Part shown: positions 7,812-16,508 of the stretch, one piece after another
Layout: each line of letters opens with the position of its first letter
How positions within the stretch are numbered: position 1 is the stretch's first letter
Origin: SOIA01 sp964346585
GTDB taxonomy: Bacteria > Acidobacteriota > Aminicenantia > Aminicenantales > Aminicenantaceae
Reading direction: 5' to 3'
DNA length: 39,932 nt
Assembly (NCBI GenBank): GCA_964346585.1
Contig: CAYFVQ010000263.1
Coordinates: forward strand, 1 to 39,932
Notes under the pieces: generated by a model
The model's database searches: none
The model's input: the letters and a program-made list of their open reading frames with translations, nothing else
What the model was told of the DNA's origin: nothing
Program-made: the position numbers and the translations under genes

Positions 7812-8797
7812 TGAGACTCTTCGTTGTAACGCCCGAATATCATCTTCCCTACTGTTGTTTGCAGAACAGATGTAACAGTAATCTCGATATTCTGTCCGAT
7901 CATTTTCCTCGAATTGTCCACGACAACCATAGTGCCATCATCCAGGTAGGCGACTCCCTGGTCCTTTTCCTTCCCCTCTTTCAAGATGAAGACTTTCAAC
8001 GCCTCCCCGGGCAAGACCACAGGTTTTAAAGCATTCGCAAGCTCGTTGATGTTCAGCACAGGGACTCCTTGAAGCTGGGCGACCTTATTGAGGTTAAAAT
8101 CATTGGTGATGATTTTCGAATCCATGTGCTTGGCCAACTCGATGAGCTTGGAATCCACATCTTTAACTTCAGGAAAATCAATCTCAGAGATCATAGTGGT
8201 CACCTGGGATGATTTCTGGAGATGATCCAAAACTTCTAACCCTCTCCTTCCTCTTTGTCTCTTGATTCCATCAGGAGAATCCGCAACGAGCTGAAGCTCT
8301 TTAAGAACAAATTGGGGAATCACCAGGGTTCCTCCGATGAAGGCCGTATCACAGATGTCCGCAATTCGTCCATCAATAATCGCGCTCGTGTCGAGAACCT
8401 TATAGCCGCTGCTCGGGCTCTTCTCTTTGAAAAACTGCAAAAGATAGGGAGGCTCGAGCCACTCGAATTTGCGGGTTCCGACCAAAAAACCGATGTAAGG
8501 CATGATGAGCAGGAAAAATATCCTGATGAAGATCGAGGTGGAGCTGTCGCCTGCAACCGTCTGATAGATCGAGCCCAGAGCCCAGCCTAAAAGGACTCCC
8601 GCAAGAGTCCCGATTGTCGAGCTCCAGATAATCTTGAATTGGCTTTTCCGAATCCGTGTTTCCAGATAGACAATGATCACACTCAGAACAAATCCGATCC
8701 CCGCGCCGACATATGGATCGAGGTAAAAAGGAGGGAAAAAATATCCCGCCAAAGTTATGAAGGCAATAACAATAAACCGAAAAATTAAAATAGCCAT
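7808..8797 (-). CDS. Membrane-anchored PIN and TRAM domain protein (YacL-like)
   Basis: A 329-residue protein with three or four membrane segments in residues 1-110, a PIN nuclease-like domain at about 132-255 ('VLDTSAIIDGRIADI', 'FVLKELQ', 'KIITNDFNLNKVA' give the acidic residues) and a C-terminal TRAM domain (about 260-325, ending 'TTVGKMIFGR'), a predicted RNA-binding fold. This architecture is that of Bacillus YacL. Here it sits between radA and ispD, as in Firmicutes, where disA often lies between radA and yacL; disA is missing here. Likely an RNA-acting membrane nuclease, but substrates are not known from sequence. Stop overlaps ispD start. Confidence 0.9.
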   Translation of the reverse strand: MAILIFRFIVIAFITLAGYFFPPFYLDPYVGAGIGFVLSVIIVYLETRIRKSQFKIIWSSTIGTLAGVLLGWALGSIYQTVAGDSSTSIFIRIFFLLIMPYIGFLVGTRKFEWLEPPYLLQFFKEKSPSSGYKVLDTSAIIDGRIADICDTAFIGGTLVIPQFVLKELQLVADSPDGIKRQRGRRGLEVLDHLQKSSQVTTMISEIDFPEVKDVDSKLIELAKHMDSKIITNDFNLNKVAQLQGVPVLNINELANALKPVVLPGEALKVFILKEGKEKDQGVAYLDDGTMVVVDNSRKMIGQNIEITVTSVLQTTVGKMIFGRYNEESQ

Positions 8798-8807
8798 GAA
8801 AAAATCC

Positions 8808-10163
8808 TCACAATATGAATCCTAATGCTTGTTTAATATTTTGAGCGCCCAGAAGGTTTATTTCTGGAATATCCTCCTTCTCTAAATGAGAGAGGTTCCC
8901 CTGGGGCATGATGACATTTTTAAAACCGAGGGAGCTGGCCTCCTTCACACGGGAGATAGGCTGGCTGATGGAGCGAATTTCCCCACTGAGTCCGACTTCT
9001 CCAAAAACAACAACATCGTGGGGAATCGCTTTGCTCTTCAAGCAAGAGACCACCGCTGCGACCACTCCCAGGTCTGCGGCGGGCTCATCCAGAGTCAATC
9101 CTCCAGCCACGTTGATATAGACATCTTCTCCGGCAAAACTGAATCCTAACTTTTTCTCGACTATGGCCAACAGCATGGCCACTCGAAAATGCTCAAGACC
9201 GATAGTCATCCTCCGTGGATTTCCCGAGAATAGGGTCGACGAGACCAGCGCCTGGATCTCTGCCAGCAAGGGACGGGAGCCTTTGATGGTGCTGACCACC
9301 ACGCTCCCCGCCTCCTCTGTCGGTCTCTCTTTAAGGAAGAACGCGGAGGGATTAGAAATGGCCTGGAGCCCCTGCGTTCCCATCTCAAAAAGGGCCAGTT
9401 CCGAGACAGGCCCAAACCTGTTTTTCAAGGCTCGGAGCACCCGATGACTGTGGTCCCGTTCTCCCTCGAAATACAGGACTACATCCACCATATGTTCAAG
9501 AGATTTGGGGCCAGCTAACGATCCTTCTTTTGTTATGTGCCCGATTAAGAACGAGGAAACCTGCCTTTTTTTAGCAAATCGAAAGACCTGATTGGCCACC
9601 TCTCTGACTTGACTGATCGTGCCAGGGCTCGAAGAGAGTTTTGAGGAGAAGACAGTCTGAACAGAATCCAGCACCAAAACTTGAGGGACTAACTTTTCCG
9701 CATGAGAAATGATACGTTCAAGGTTAGTTTCTGCCAGAAGATACAGGCTTCCGTTTCGAAGGCCAAGTCTCTCCCCTCGAATTTTGATCTGCTCCAGAGA
9801 TTCTTCTCCCGAGACATACAAAACCTTTTCTCCCTGAAGAGCAAAATCCCGGCTCATCTGAAGCAGAAGGGTCGATTTGCCGATTCCCGGCTCTCCGCCG
9901 ATTAGGACCAGTGAGCCCAGAACAACGCCTCCTCCGAATACGGGGTTCAGCTCCTCGATGGTGGTTGCAATCCTTTCCTTTTTGGCTTCTTTGATATCCT
10001 TGTAGAGAACAGGGTCAGAGGGAGGGAAAGACAATTCTTCCGGAGCTTCTTCTTCCACCTCCTCGATCAGTGTGTTCCATTCCCCGCAGCCCGGACATCT
10101 GCCCATCCATTTTGGCGAATGGGAACCGCAATTCTGGCAAATAAAGACTGTCTTGACTTTCAT
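8808..10163 (-). CDS. radA: DNA repair protein RadA (Sms)
   Basis: A 451-residue RecA-like ATPase that helps branch migration and recombination intermediate processing. Domains in order: N-terminal zinc finger (Cys 9, 12, 23, 26: 'CQNCG', 'CPGCG'), RecA-like core with Walker A 'GGEPGIGKST' (89-97), the RadA-specific 'KNRFG' motif (near 252), and a Lon-protease-like domain in the last 170 residues ('GGLTLDEPAADLGV'). Full length. ATG 10163 overlaps the MCE gene stop as ATGA; the ribosome site is weak, so coupling to that gene is likely. Confidence 0.97.
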   Translation of the reverse strand: MKVKTVFICQNCGSHSPKWMGRCPGCGEWNTLIEEVEEEAPEELSFPPSDPVLYKDIKEAKKERIATTIEELNPVFGGGVVLGSLVLIGGEPGIGKSTLLLQMSRDFALQGEKVLYVSGEESLEQIKIRGERLGLRNGSLYLLAETNLERIISHAEKLVPQVLVLDSVQTVFSSKLSSSPGTISQVREVANQVFRFAKKRQVSSFLIGHITKEGSLAGPKSLEHMVDVVLYFEGERDHSHRVLRALKNRFGPVSELALFEMGTQGLQAISNPSAFFLKERPTEEAGSVVVSTIKGSRPLLAEIQALVSSTLFSGNPRRMTIGLEHFRVAMLLAIVEKKLGFSFAGEDVYINVAGGLTLDEPAADLGVVAAVVSCLKSKAIPHDVVVFGEVGLSGEIRSISQPISRVKEASSLGFKNVIMPQGNLSHLEKEDIPEINLLGAQNIKQALGFIL

Positions 10164-11470
10164 TTAAATCCAACCGCAAGGCCGAAGAACACTTCCCTGT
10201 TTGCAGCAAGGGTGAAATCATCGACTCCAAGAAGAAGATAAAAATATCGAAATGGGGAATATCTTGCGCGAAACCTGATCTGGGGGGATTGGTTCCTGTA
10301 GAAATCAAGGCCCTCCAGGCTGAGTCTTATTCTATCCTTCAGGACATAGTAATCAATCCCTGCGCCAATTTTCGATTCCATAATCCCGAGCCTCGGAGCA
10401 AAATTTCCCAACCGAAGTCCGCCTTGAGCAGAAAACAGAAGCTTTTCACTCCAGGGGTCATACACGATCTGGGATAATACGAACCTGTCACCTTTAGGCC
10501 AGATCTCGAGAGTAAACGCTCCTTTCAGCATATCGCTGTTCGGATAATACTCCGCGCTGAGCCCGCCCATAATAGTCAATTCTGAAATCGGATTAATGAT
10601 GTTTTCCAGATCATCCATTGCGCCTTCTGCCCTCTCGTATAAATCAGGCTGGTGAATAAGCTTTCCTAACGTTCCTTCTCCTTTGTTTATCTTTTCTAAA
10701 GATTCGTTTAGAAGTTTCAGAGATTTTTCGATGTTCTTGATTAATTCCTTTATGCTTTCCATGTTTATCTTGATGTCTTCCCGGCTCTCTTCAACTGCCT
10801 TTTTGAGGATAGAGATTAACTCATCCAGATTCGTGGAGACATGTTCAACGCTTTCTTCAAACGTCTGGACCGCTTGCTGAGAGCTCTGGAGCCCTTTCCG
10901 AACTTCCTCTTTGTTCGTGTTTAAGAACTCATTCAATTCTTCAGCAAACGAAGCAAGGTTCTCGAGAGTATCCCGAAAATTATTCCTCGACTCTTCTCCC
11001 CCGATCATCTCGCTGATGATTTGAGCTATCCCTTTAAACTCGTCCCCAATGGCTAGTAGAGTCGTTCCCATCTGGTCAAAACTCACAGGAGGGACACCGG
11101 ATATCGTATCTCCCGCCTTCACGAATTCTTCCTCTTCGCCGGGTAATATCTCAATGTGTTTTTCTCCCAGAAGCCCGATTGATGCCATGGTGGCTTCCGA
11201 CCCCACCGGAATGGGGACTCCGAAGTTAATGATTAACTCCACTTCAGCTTTTCTTCCCTTAAGCTTGATATCCTTCACGTATCCCACTTTCACCCCGGCC
11301 ATCCTCACCACGGCTCTTTTTTCGAGTCCGGTCACAGTATCATACATCACAAAGATGGAGTAACCGGGCTTTCGGAACAGCACGCCCAAGTCTCCCACAA
11401 CAAATATAAAGGTGGCGACTATAAGCAATGCAATCGTAACGAATATCCCGATTTTTATTTCTCGTTTCAT
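10160..11470 (-). CDS. MCE-domain (MlaD-like) protein with C-terminal beta-barrel
   Basis: A 436-residue protein. Residues 8-27 form a membrane anchor; 35-115 are an MCE/MlaD domain ('VVRMAGVKVGYVKDI', 'ATMASIGLLGEKHIEI'). Residues about 130-275 are a long helical, coiled-coil-like stretch rich in Glu/Lys. From about 280 to the end a beta-rich domain with alternating residues and terminal 'FFGLAVGFK' looks like an 8-10 stranded barrel. That domain is shared with the separate protein at 5404-6060. The gene follows mlaE and mlaF, so it is the MCE subunit of that transporter; the layout suggests one chain spanning inner membrane, periplasm and outer membrane. ATG 11470 fits the GGGAG site better than ATG 11473. 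Confidence 0.92.
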   Translation of the reverse strand: MKREIKIGIFVTIALLIVATFIFVVGDLGVLFRKPGYSIFVMYDTVTGLEKRAVVRMAGVKVGYVKDIKLKGRKAEVELIINFGVPIPVGSEATMASIGLLGEKHIEILPGEEEEFVKAGDTISGVPPVSFDQMGTTLLAIGDEFKGIAQIISEMIGGEESRNNFRDTLENLASFAEELNEFLNTNKEEVRKGLQSSQQAVQTFEESVEHVSTNLDELISILKKAVEESREDIKINMESIKELIKNIEKSLKLLNESLEKINKGEGTLGKLIHQPDLYERAEGAMDDLENIINPISELTIMGGLSAEYYPNSDMLKGAFTLEIWPKGDRFVLSQIVYDPWSEKLLFSAQGGLRLGNFAPRLGIMESKIGAGIDYYVLKDRIRLSLEGLDFYRNQSPQIRFRARYSPFRYFYLLLGVDDFTLAANREVFFGLAVGFK

Positions 11471-11525
11471 CATACTCCCTTTAAAGAGAGAGATTCCTGT
11501 GTCTTCACCTTTTTACCATCTTTTC

Positions 11526-12272
11526 TTACCAATTTTCAATAGGCCCCTCGGCACTTCCGTGAATGAATTGCTGGACAACTGGATTTTCCGAGTTCCTGAT
11601 CTCCTCAGGGGTTCCCATCTCAATGATCTTTCCTTCATAGAGCATACCGATCCTGTCTGCGACTTTGTACGCGCTGACCATGTCATGCGTAATAATCAGC
11701 TCGCTCGCGCTCATTTCCTTTTTCATCCTGATGATCAAATCATTGATGGCATCGGCTCGTATGGGATCAATCCCCGTGGAAGGCTCATCATACAGTATGA
11801 TATCCGGGTTGTAAGCGATGGCCCGAGCCAGGCCGACTCTCTTTCTCATGCCGCCGCTGAGTTCGAACGGCATGAGATGTTCTATTCCCCTTAATCCAAC
11901 CTTGGCCAGGTTATCTCTCACCATTTCTTTAATCTTCTCTTTCGAGTAATCCGTGTATCTTTCCAGGCCAAAGCTGACATTCTGGCCGACAGTCAAGGAG
12001 TCAAAAAGAGCGGTTCCTTGAAACAGGATGCCAAATTTTCGGGTGATCTTATGAAGCTCATCATCATTGAGGACAGTGATATCCACTCCATCCACGTAAA
12101 CCTTTCCTCTGTCGGGCTTGAGAAGTCCCATGATATGCTTGAGAAGGACGCTCTTCCCGCACCCGCTCTGACCGATGATGACGAGAGTCTCCTTTTTTTT
12201 AAGCCGCAAGTTCACTCCTTGCAGAACTTTATTGTCACCAAAAGACTTGTGAAGGTCGACGACTCGAATCAT
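11526..12272 (-). CDS. mlaF: Mla-type lipid transport ABC ATPase
   Basis: A 248-residue ABC ATPase. Walker A 'GQSGCGKS' (34-41), signature 'LSGGMRKRVGLARAI' (near 138), Walker B 'IILYDEPSTGIDP' and the H-loop 'ITHD' are all intact. The 'LSGGMRKR' form is typical of MlaF/MkI-type ATPases. It would power phospholipid movement through MlaE and the MCE protein across the envelope. Start ATG overlaps the mlaE stop (TAATG) and the MCE gene follows after 55 bases, so the three form one transporter operon. No mlaB or mlaC gene is next to them. Confidence 0.95.
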   Translation of the reverse strand: MIRVVDLHKSFGDNKVLQGVNLRLKKKETLVIIGQSGCGKSVLLKHIMGLLKPDRGKVYVDGVDITVLNDDELHKITRKFGILFQGTALFDSLTVGQNVSFGLERYTDYSKEKIKEMVRDNLAKVGLRGIEHLMPFELSGGMRKRVGLARAIAYNPDIILYDEPSTGIDPIRADAINDLIIRMKKEMSASELIITHDMVSAYKVADRIGMLYEGKIIEMGTPEEIRNSENPVVQQFIHGSAEGPIENW

Positions 12273-13063
12273 TATCCAATATCCGCGGGAAGAGCTTTGC
12301 TGAGAAAAAAGTTGACGATCAAAATAAGGATGCTGGCGATAACGACTGTCCGGGTTGTTGCTCGGCCCACACCCTCTGCTCCCCCCTCTGTTTTTAGCCC
12401 CTGCCAGCAGCCAATTAACGCTATGATTATGCCGAAAATTGAGGCTTTAATGAGTCCGCTGAATACATCCCACAATTCCATATACAGCAAAATGTTCCTG
12501 AGGTAAAGGACTCTGTTCACTCCCATCAAATACACATTGTAGAAAAAACCAGCCGCCATGCCGATGATGTCTCCGTAAATCGTCAATAAAGGAAGCATCA
12601 CAAAGCAGGCGATGGTTCGAGGCACCACAAGGTAGCGAATCGGATCGGCCCCCAAACTGAAGAGGGCATCAATCTGCTCGGTGATCCTCATCGTCCCGAT
12701 CTCGGCCGCCATCGCCGACCCCACGCGTCCTGTGACCATCAATCCAACAAGAATTGGAATGAGTTCTTTTGATAGCCCGAGTGAGATGATCGGGCCCCCG
12801 TAAGTTTCAGACCCGGGACCGATGTATCGGTGAAAGCCGATATAGGTCTGGAGCCCAAAGACCAGCCCACCAAAGGCCGCAGTCAACGAGACAACGGGGA
12901 GAGACCGAACCCCCACCTCTTCAAGCTGCTGGATGAAGATGCCCTTTTCCCAAGGTTTTTTAAACAGACTTTTGAATGTTTTAAACGTGAGCAGGCCGAC
13001 TTCACCCATTTCTTCAAAAAAGGCATTGATGTAAAAAAGCGGAGATTTTATCCTTGGAAACAT
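12272..13063 (-). CDS. mlaE: Mla-type lipid transport permease
   Basis: A 263-residue MlaE/permease-family protein with five or six membrane segments. The conserved block 'GLMVTGRVGSAMAAEIGTMRITEQIDALFSLGADPIRYL' (read in parts) is the family signature, and the C-terminus ends in a hydrophobic helix. I place the start at ATG 13063, one base after the dnaB stop; the frame is open for 21 more codons with a GTG/ATG upstream, but these lie inside dnaB and the added residues do not look like MlaE. Transmembrane partner of MlaF and the MCE protein in the inner membrane. Confidence 0.94.
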   Translation of the reverse strand: MFPRIKSPLFYINAFFEEMGEVGLLTFKTFKSLFKKPWEKGIFIQQLEEVGVRSLPVVSLTAAFGGLVFGLQTYIGFHRYIGPGSETYGGPIISLGLSKELIPILVGLMVTGRVGSAMAAEIGTMRITEQIDALFSLGADPIRYLVVPRTIACFVMLPLLTIYGDIIGMAAGFFYNVYLMGVNRVLYLRNILLYMELWDVFSGLIKASIFGIIIALIGCWQGLKTEGGAEGVGRATTRTVVIASILILIVNFFLSKALPADIG

Positions 13064-13064
13064 T

Positions 13065-14420
13065 TTAGCTCTGAAAAGACTGAAACTCCATATCCGCAAA
13101 ACGAGCGTACTCTCGGATGAAGGCAAGGTTTATTCTTCCGGTGGGACCATTCCTCTGCTTGGCGACATTGATGTCCGCAATCCCACGGATATTCTCGTCG
13201 TTCGGATGGTAGAATTCCGGGCGGTAGATGAAAATCACAACATCAGCGTCTTGCTCGATGGCTCCCGATTCTCTCAGGTCAGAAAGCTGCGGAATCGGCT
13301 CACGTCGTCCCTTCTCAGGTGCACGGCTGAGCTGGGAAATTCCCACAACAGGAATTTTGATTTCCTTCGCTAGCTCTTTTAAAGACCGCGAGATGTAGGA
13401 CATCTCCTGGACTCTATTCTCAAACCGGCTTCCAGGGCGCATGAGCTGGATATAATCGATGAACACCAAATCAAGATTCTGTTCCATTTTCAACCGTCTC
13501 GCTTTGGCCTTCATCTCCATGACTGTCAATGCTGGAGTCTCGTCCACAAATATTTTGGCTCTTGACAAGGCTTCTGCACTCAATTTAAGTTTTTCAAAAT
13601 CCCTTTCTCCAATGAAACCAGTCCTGACCTTTTTGATGTCCAGCTGCGCCTCAGCACAAAGAAGCCGAACCATGACCTGTTCCTTGGCCATTTCAAGTGA
13701 AAAGAATCCGACCGTATAATCCGTCTTGAGCCCCGCATACTGGGAAATATTCAATGACAACGCTGTTTTTCCCATCGAAGGCCGGGCGGCAATGACAATA
13801 AACTCTGAGTTATGAAATCCAGAAGTGAGGCCATCCAGGTCCCTGAATCCAGTGGGTATCCCAGTCACAGTTTCTTTCCGGTCATGGAGGATTTTAATCA
13901 TATCCAAAGTGGGGGGGGCTAATGATTTCAATGGAACAAATCCTGGCTTGACACGCTGCTCAGCGACTTCGATGATCGCGGCTTGGGCCTCATCCAAAAG
14001 CTGGTCCGCATCTTCTCTTTGTTCATAGCTCGAAGAAATTATCTTTGCCGAGGATAAGATGAGCTGCCTGAGAAGAGACTTTTCTTTGATGATCTGCGCA
14101 TAGAATTCGACGTTCAAGCTCTTGGGAACACCATCCAACAGAGAAGAAATGTATGAAGCTCCGCCGACTTCCTCAAGAACATCTTCTTTTTGAAGTTCTT
14201 CGCTCAAGGTCACCACATCGACTGGCTTGCCCTTATCGACCAAGGAGACAATTTTCCCGATAATCCTGCGATTGGCATCCTTGTAAAAATCCTCTGGAGT
14301 AATAACGGAAAGAACAACATTTAGATTTTTGTTGTTCAAAAGAATCCCCCCCAGGACAGTCTTTTCGGCCTCGATACTCTGAGGAGGAGCCTTCTTCAGC
14401 AACATCGAGTCGACTTCCAT
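13065..14420 (-). CDS. dnaB: Replicative DNA helicase DnaB
   Basis: A 451-residue hexameric helicase that unwinds the replication fork. The N-terminal domain begins 'PPQSIEAEKTVLGGILLNN'; the RecA-like domain carries Walker A 'AARPSMGKTA' (211-220), 'GFFSLEMAKEQ', Walker B 'LVFIDYIQLM', and the C-terminal 'KQRNGPTGRINLAF'. No intein interrupts it. ATG 14420 is preceded by AAGGAGAGG. It follows the rpsF-rpsR-rplI group, a very common bacterial arrangement, after a 186-base gap with a hairpin. Confidence 0.97.
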   Translation of the reverse strand: MEVDSMLLKKAPPQSIEAEKTVLGGILLNNKNLNVVLSVITPEDFYKDANRRIIGKIVSLVDKGKPVDVVTLSEELQKEDVLEEVGGASYISSLLDGVPKSLNVEFYAQIIKEKSLLRQLILSSAKIISSSYEQREDADQLLDEAQAAIIEVAEQRVKPGFVPLKSLAPPTLDMIKILHDRKETVTGIPTGFRDLDGLTSGFHNSEFIVIAARPSMGKTALSLNISQYAGLKTDYTVGFFSLEMAKEQVMVRLLCAEAQLDIKKVRTGFIGERDFEKLKLSAEALSRAKIFVDETPALTVMEMKAKARRLKMEQNLDLVFIDYIQLMRPGSRFENRVQEMSYISRSLKELAKEIKIPVVGISQLSRAPEKGRREPIPQLSDLRESGAIEQDADVVIFIYRPEFYHPNDENIRGIADINVAKQRNGPTGRINLAFIREYARFADMEFQSFQS

Positions 14421-14484
14421 TATCCTCTCCTTATAAAACTTGGATTATTCATAAAATCTGCCGATACCTTACACATTCCTCATT

Positions 14485-14505
14485 AAAAGGGGACAGGCCC
14501 CTTTT
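14485..14505. repeat. Perfect hairpin AAAAGGGG/CCCCTTTT
   Basis: Eight-base arms with loop ACAGG in the rplI-dnaB gap. It could act as a weak terminator or RNA stop in either direction, but the T-run is only four bases. Similar GGGGACA...CCCC hairpins are dispersed repeats in many genomes. Confidence 0.5.
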
Positions 14506-14606
14506 CCAGAGTCAAGATTCAGCCCTTCTTTTAAGGATATTTTTTCGCCCTGAATCTGCGTTTTTATCCTTCAATTGAGTCTATTTCAGCCCACATGTAA
14601 TTCAGA

Positions 14607-15485
14607 TCAACTCTTCTTCTTTTTTTCCTTTTTTTTCCCTTTTTCTTTTTTCTCCTTCTCTCCTTCTGGCTCAGGAACTTCTTCTTCAACTCCTTCTTCT
14701 TTGGCTTCGGATGCTTCCTCCTGTTTTTCTGTCTCCTTCTCTTTCACTTCTTCTGGAGCTTCCTTTTCATCCGGTTCCTTTATTTTCTCTTTTGTGATTT
14801 TCTCCTCTTCTTTTTTCTCATCTTTGGCTACAGCTTCTTCATCCTTTTCCATCTCTGGAACGATTTTTATCTCTTCGGCTTCCTCTCCCTTCTTCTCAGT
14901 TTTCTCTTTATCTTCTTTTTCTTCTTTTGGGACTTCGAGTTCTTCCTCTTTTGGCTTTTCTTCTGGCTCTTTCTTGGCCTCCTCCATTTCCTCCGGTTTC
15001 TCCTCTACGGCTTTCTCTTCTTCCTTCTCCGGTGCTTTTTCTCCTTCTTTGACCACTTCCACTTTTACTTCTGCTCGATCTTCATGGAAGATTTTTATCG
15101 GCACAGTGTAATTTCCTAACCGTTTTATCGGTTCACTCAGCAGTATTTTCTTTTTATCGATTTCAAAACCTAACTCATGCAAGGAGTCCTTTAAATCAGC
15201 CGAACTCACTGAACCAAAAATGACGTCCTTCTCTCCAGTTTTCCTCTTGAAAGAAAGGGTTGTTTCATTAAGCTTCTCAACAAGGTCCTGATAGGAGGCT
15301 CTTTCTTTTTCCACCTCTTTCTTCAATGCCTGTTGTTCGATCTCGATCATTTTCATGTTCGAGGGGGTCACCTCCAGAGCTATTTTTTGGGGAATAAGGT
15401 AATTCCTCCCATATCCAGGGGCCACGTTAACAATATCCCCTTTTCTTCCGAGATTATCCACATCCTGCTTTAAGATGACTCTCAT
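14607..15485 (-). CDS. rplI: Ribosomal protein bL9 with long acidic/basic C-terminal tail
   Basis: The first 147 residues are a complete bL9: 'KQDVDNLGRKGDIVNVAPGYGRNYLIP' (read in parts), the connecting helix and the C-terminal domain with 'FGSVSSADLKD' and 'VPIKIF'. It is a large-subunit protein binding 23S rRNA near L1. Residues 148-292 are a low-complexity tail of Glu, Lys, Pro and Ala, about 145 residues, almost doubling the usual size of about 150. The tail ends in KKKEKKKKS. The reading frame is intact, so the tail is translated. Twenty-four bases separate it from rpsR. Confidence 0.95.
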   Translation of the reverse strand: MRVILKQDVDNLGRKGDIVNVAPGYGRNYLIPQKIALEVTPSNMKMIEIEQQALKKEVEKERASYQDLVEKLNETTLSFKRKTGEKDVIFGSVSSADLKDSLHELGFEIDKKKILLSEPIKRLGNYTVPIKIFHEDRAEVKVEVVKEGEKAPEKEEEKAVEEKPEEMEEAKKEPEEKPKEEELEVPKEEKEDKEKTEKKGEEAEEIKIVPEMEKDEEAVAKDEKKEEEKITKEKIKEPDEKEAPEEVKEKETEKQEEASEAKEEGVEEEVPEPEGEKEKKEKGKKKEKKKKS

Positions 15486-15509
15486 TTTTCCTCCGATCTC
15501 ATACTATCT

Positions 15510-15767
15510 CTAATCTTCTATAAATGGAAGCAGTGCGAGTATGCGAGCTCTCTTTATCGCGGTCGCCAGCCTCCGCTGATGATAAGCACATGTCCCTGTG
15601 ATACGCCGAGGAGAAATCTTGCCTCTTTCCAGAATATACTTCCTCAAGATGTCAACATTTTTATAATCGATTTCTTTGACATTCCTTTGACAGAACCGGC
15701 AAAACTTTCTTTTGGGTGGAAAATACCTCCGGAATGAACTTCTCTCACTTCTCTGTTCCCTCGCCAT
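15510..15767 (-). CDS. rpsR: Ribosomal protein bS18
   Basis: An 85-residue small-subunit protein that pairs with bS6. 'FCRFCQ' and 'CAYHQRRLATAIKRARILALLPF' are diagnostic; the Cys-x-x-Cys plus later Cys/His make it a zinc-binding (C+) form. Unlike its neighbours it has no acidic tail. Two bases separate its ATG from the rpsF stop. Confidence 0.97.
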   Translation of the reverse strand: MAREQRSERSSFRRYFPPKRKFCRFCQRNVKEIDYKNVDILRKYILERGKISPRRITGTCAYHQRRLATAIKRARILALLPFIED

Positions 15768-15769
15768 CT

Positions 15770-16438
15770 TTATTCTTCCTCCTTCTCTTCTTCTGGGGGA
15801 GCGACGTCCTCCACCGCTTCCTCTTCTTTCTCAGCCGACACTTTTTTCTCATCAGGGGTTTTCTCATCTCCCGTCATTTCGATATCCGCCTCTTCTTCTT
15901 TATCCCCCTTTTCTTTTTTGCGAGCCGCTTTTTGCTTATCCGCAGGTTCTTCATCCTCTGTGGCCTCTATTTTCTCTTCGGTTTCTTTTTTCTCAATGAC
16001 CTCTTTTTCTTTTGCAGGCTCTTTTTCTTCTTTGGTTTCCTTCTCAGGAGTCACAATCTCAGCGGTTTCGCCTTCAAGAGCTTTCTTTTCCTCTGGAATC
16101 TCTTTTTCTTTTTCCATCGGAACGGCCTTCTTCTTTCGGCGGATGCTTTTTTTCGGCTCTTTCTTCACTGTCAGGTAACGCAAGATAGCCTCTGATTGTT
16201 TAAAGCGCCTTTCCAGTTCAAATGGAATATCTGGATCCCCCTCATAAAGAAAAAAGACGTAGAATGCTTCTTCAAATTTTTTGATGGGGTAGGCTAATTT
16301 CCTCTTCCCCCATCTGTCCTCATTGATCATTTTCCCCTTCTTTTTAGAAACGACATCAACCATTTGCCCAATGATTTTTTCAGTCTCTTCTTCTTCTAGG
16401 TTTGGGGAAAGGAGAAATGCTGTTTCGTATTGTGTCAT
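15770..16438 (-). CDS. rpsF: Ribosomal protein bS6 with long charged C-terminal tail
   Basis: Residues 1-95 are a full bS6: 'YETAFLLSPNLEEEE', 'WGKRKLAYPIKKFEEAFYVFF', 'LERRFKQSEAILRYLTVK'. Residues 96-222 are a Lys/Glu-rich low-complexity extension of over 120 residues, longer than the poly-Glu tail known from some species. ATG 16438 has AAGGAGG five bases upstream; the in-frame GTG 16444 lies inside that site. First gene of rpsF-rpsR-rplI; partners with bS18 on the 30S platform. Confidence 0.95.
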   Translation of the reverse strand: MTQYETAFLLSPNLEEEETEKIIGQMVDVVSKKKGKMINEDRWGKRKLAYPIKKFEEAFYVFFLYEGDPDIPFELERRFKQSEAILRYLTVKKEPKKSIRRKKKAVPMEKEKEIPEEKKALEGETAEIVTPEKETKEEKEPAKEKEVIEKKETEEKIEATEDEEPADKQKAARKKEKGDKEEEADIEMTGDEKTPDEKKVSAEKEEEAVEDVAPPEEEKEEE

Positions 16439-16460
16439 CGACACCTCCTTATGGATTTAC

Positions 16461-16493
16461 AGCTCCTTCTTCTTAAAGAAGGAACAAGGAGCT
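16461..16493. other. Stem-loop in the pth-rpsF gap
   Basis: Outer arms AGCTCCTT / AAGGAGCT with an alternative inner stem CCTTCTT / AAGAAGG. On the plus strand it is followed by a T-rich run; on the minus strand it lies in the leader of rpsF, 22 bases before the start. It may be a leader structure for ribosomal-protein control or a stop for antisense transcription. Confidence 0.4.
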
Positions 16494-16508
16494 TTTCTTT
16501 TTCTCTAT

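Noticed and set aside
14575..15111. Ser/Phe-rich plus-strand ORF
   Set aside because: Mirror of the Glu/Lys-rich bL9 tail; composition follows from the opposite strand's codons.
15716..16195. Phe/Leu-rich plus-strand ORF
   Set aside because: Mirror of the bS6 tail, not a membrane protein.
16461..16493. Known S6:S18-binding mRNA leader motif before rpsF
   Set aside because: There is a strong stem-loop, but I do not see the CCG feature of that motif, so I list it only as a stem-loop.
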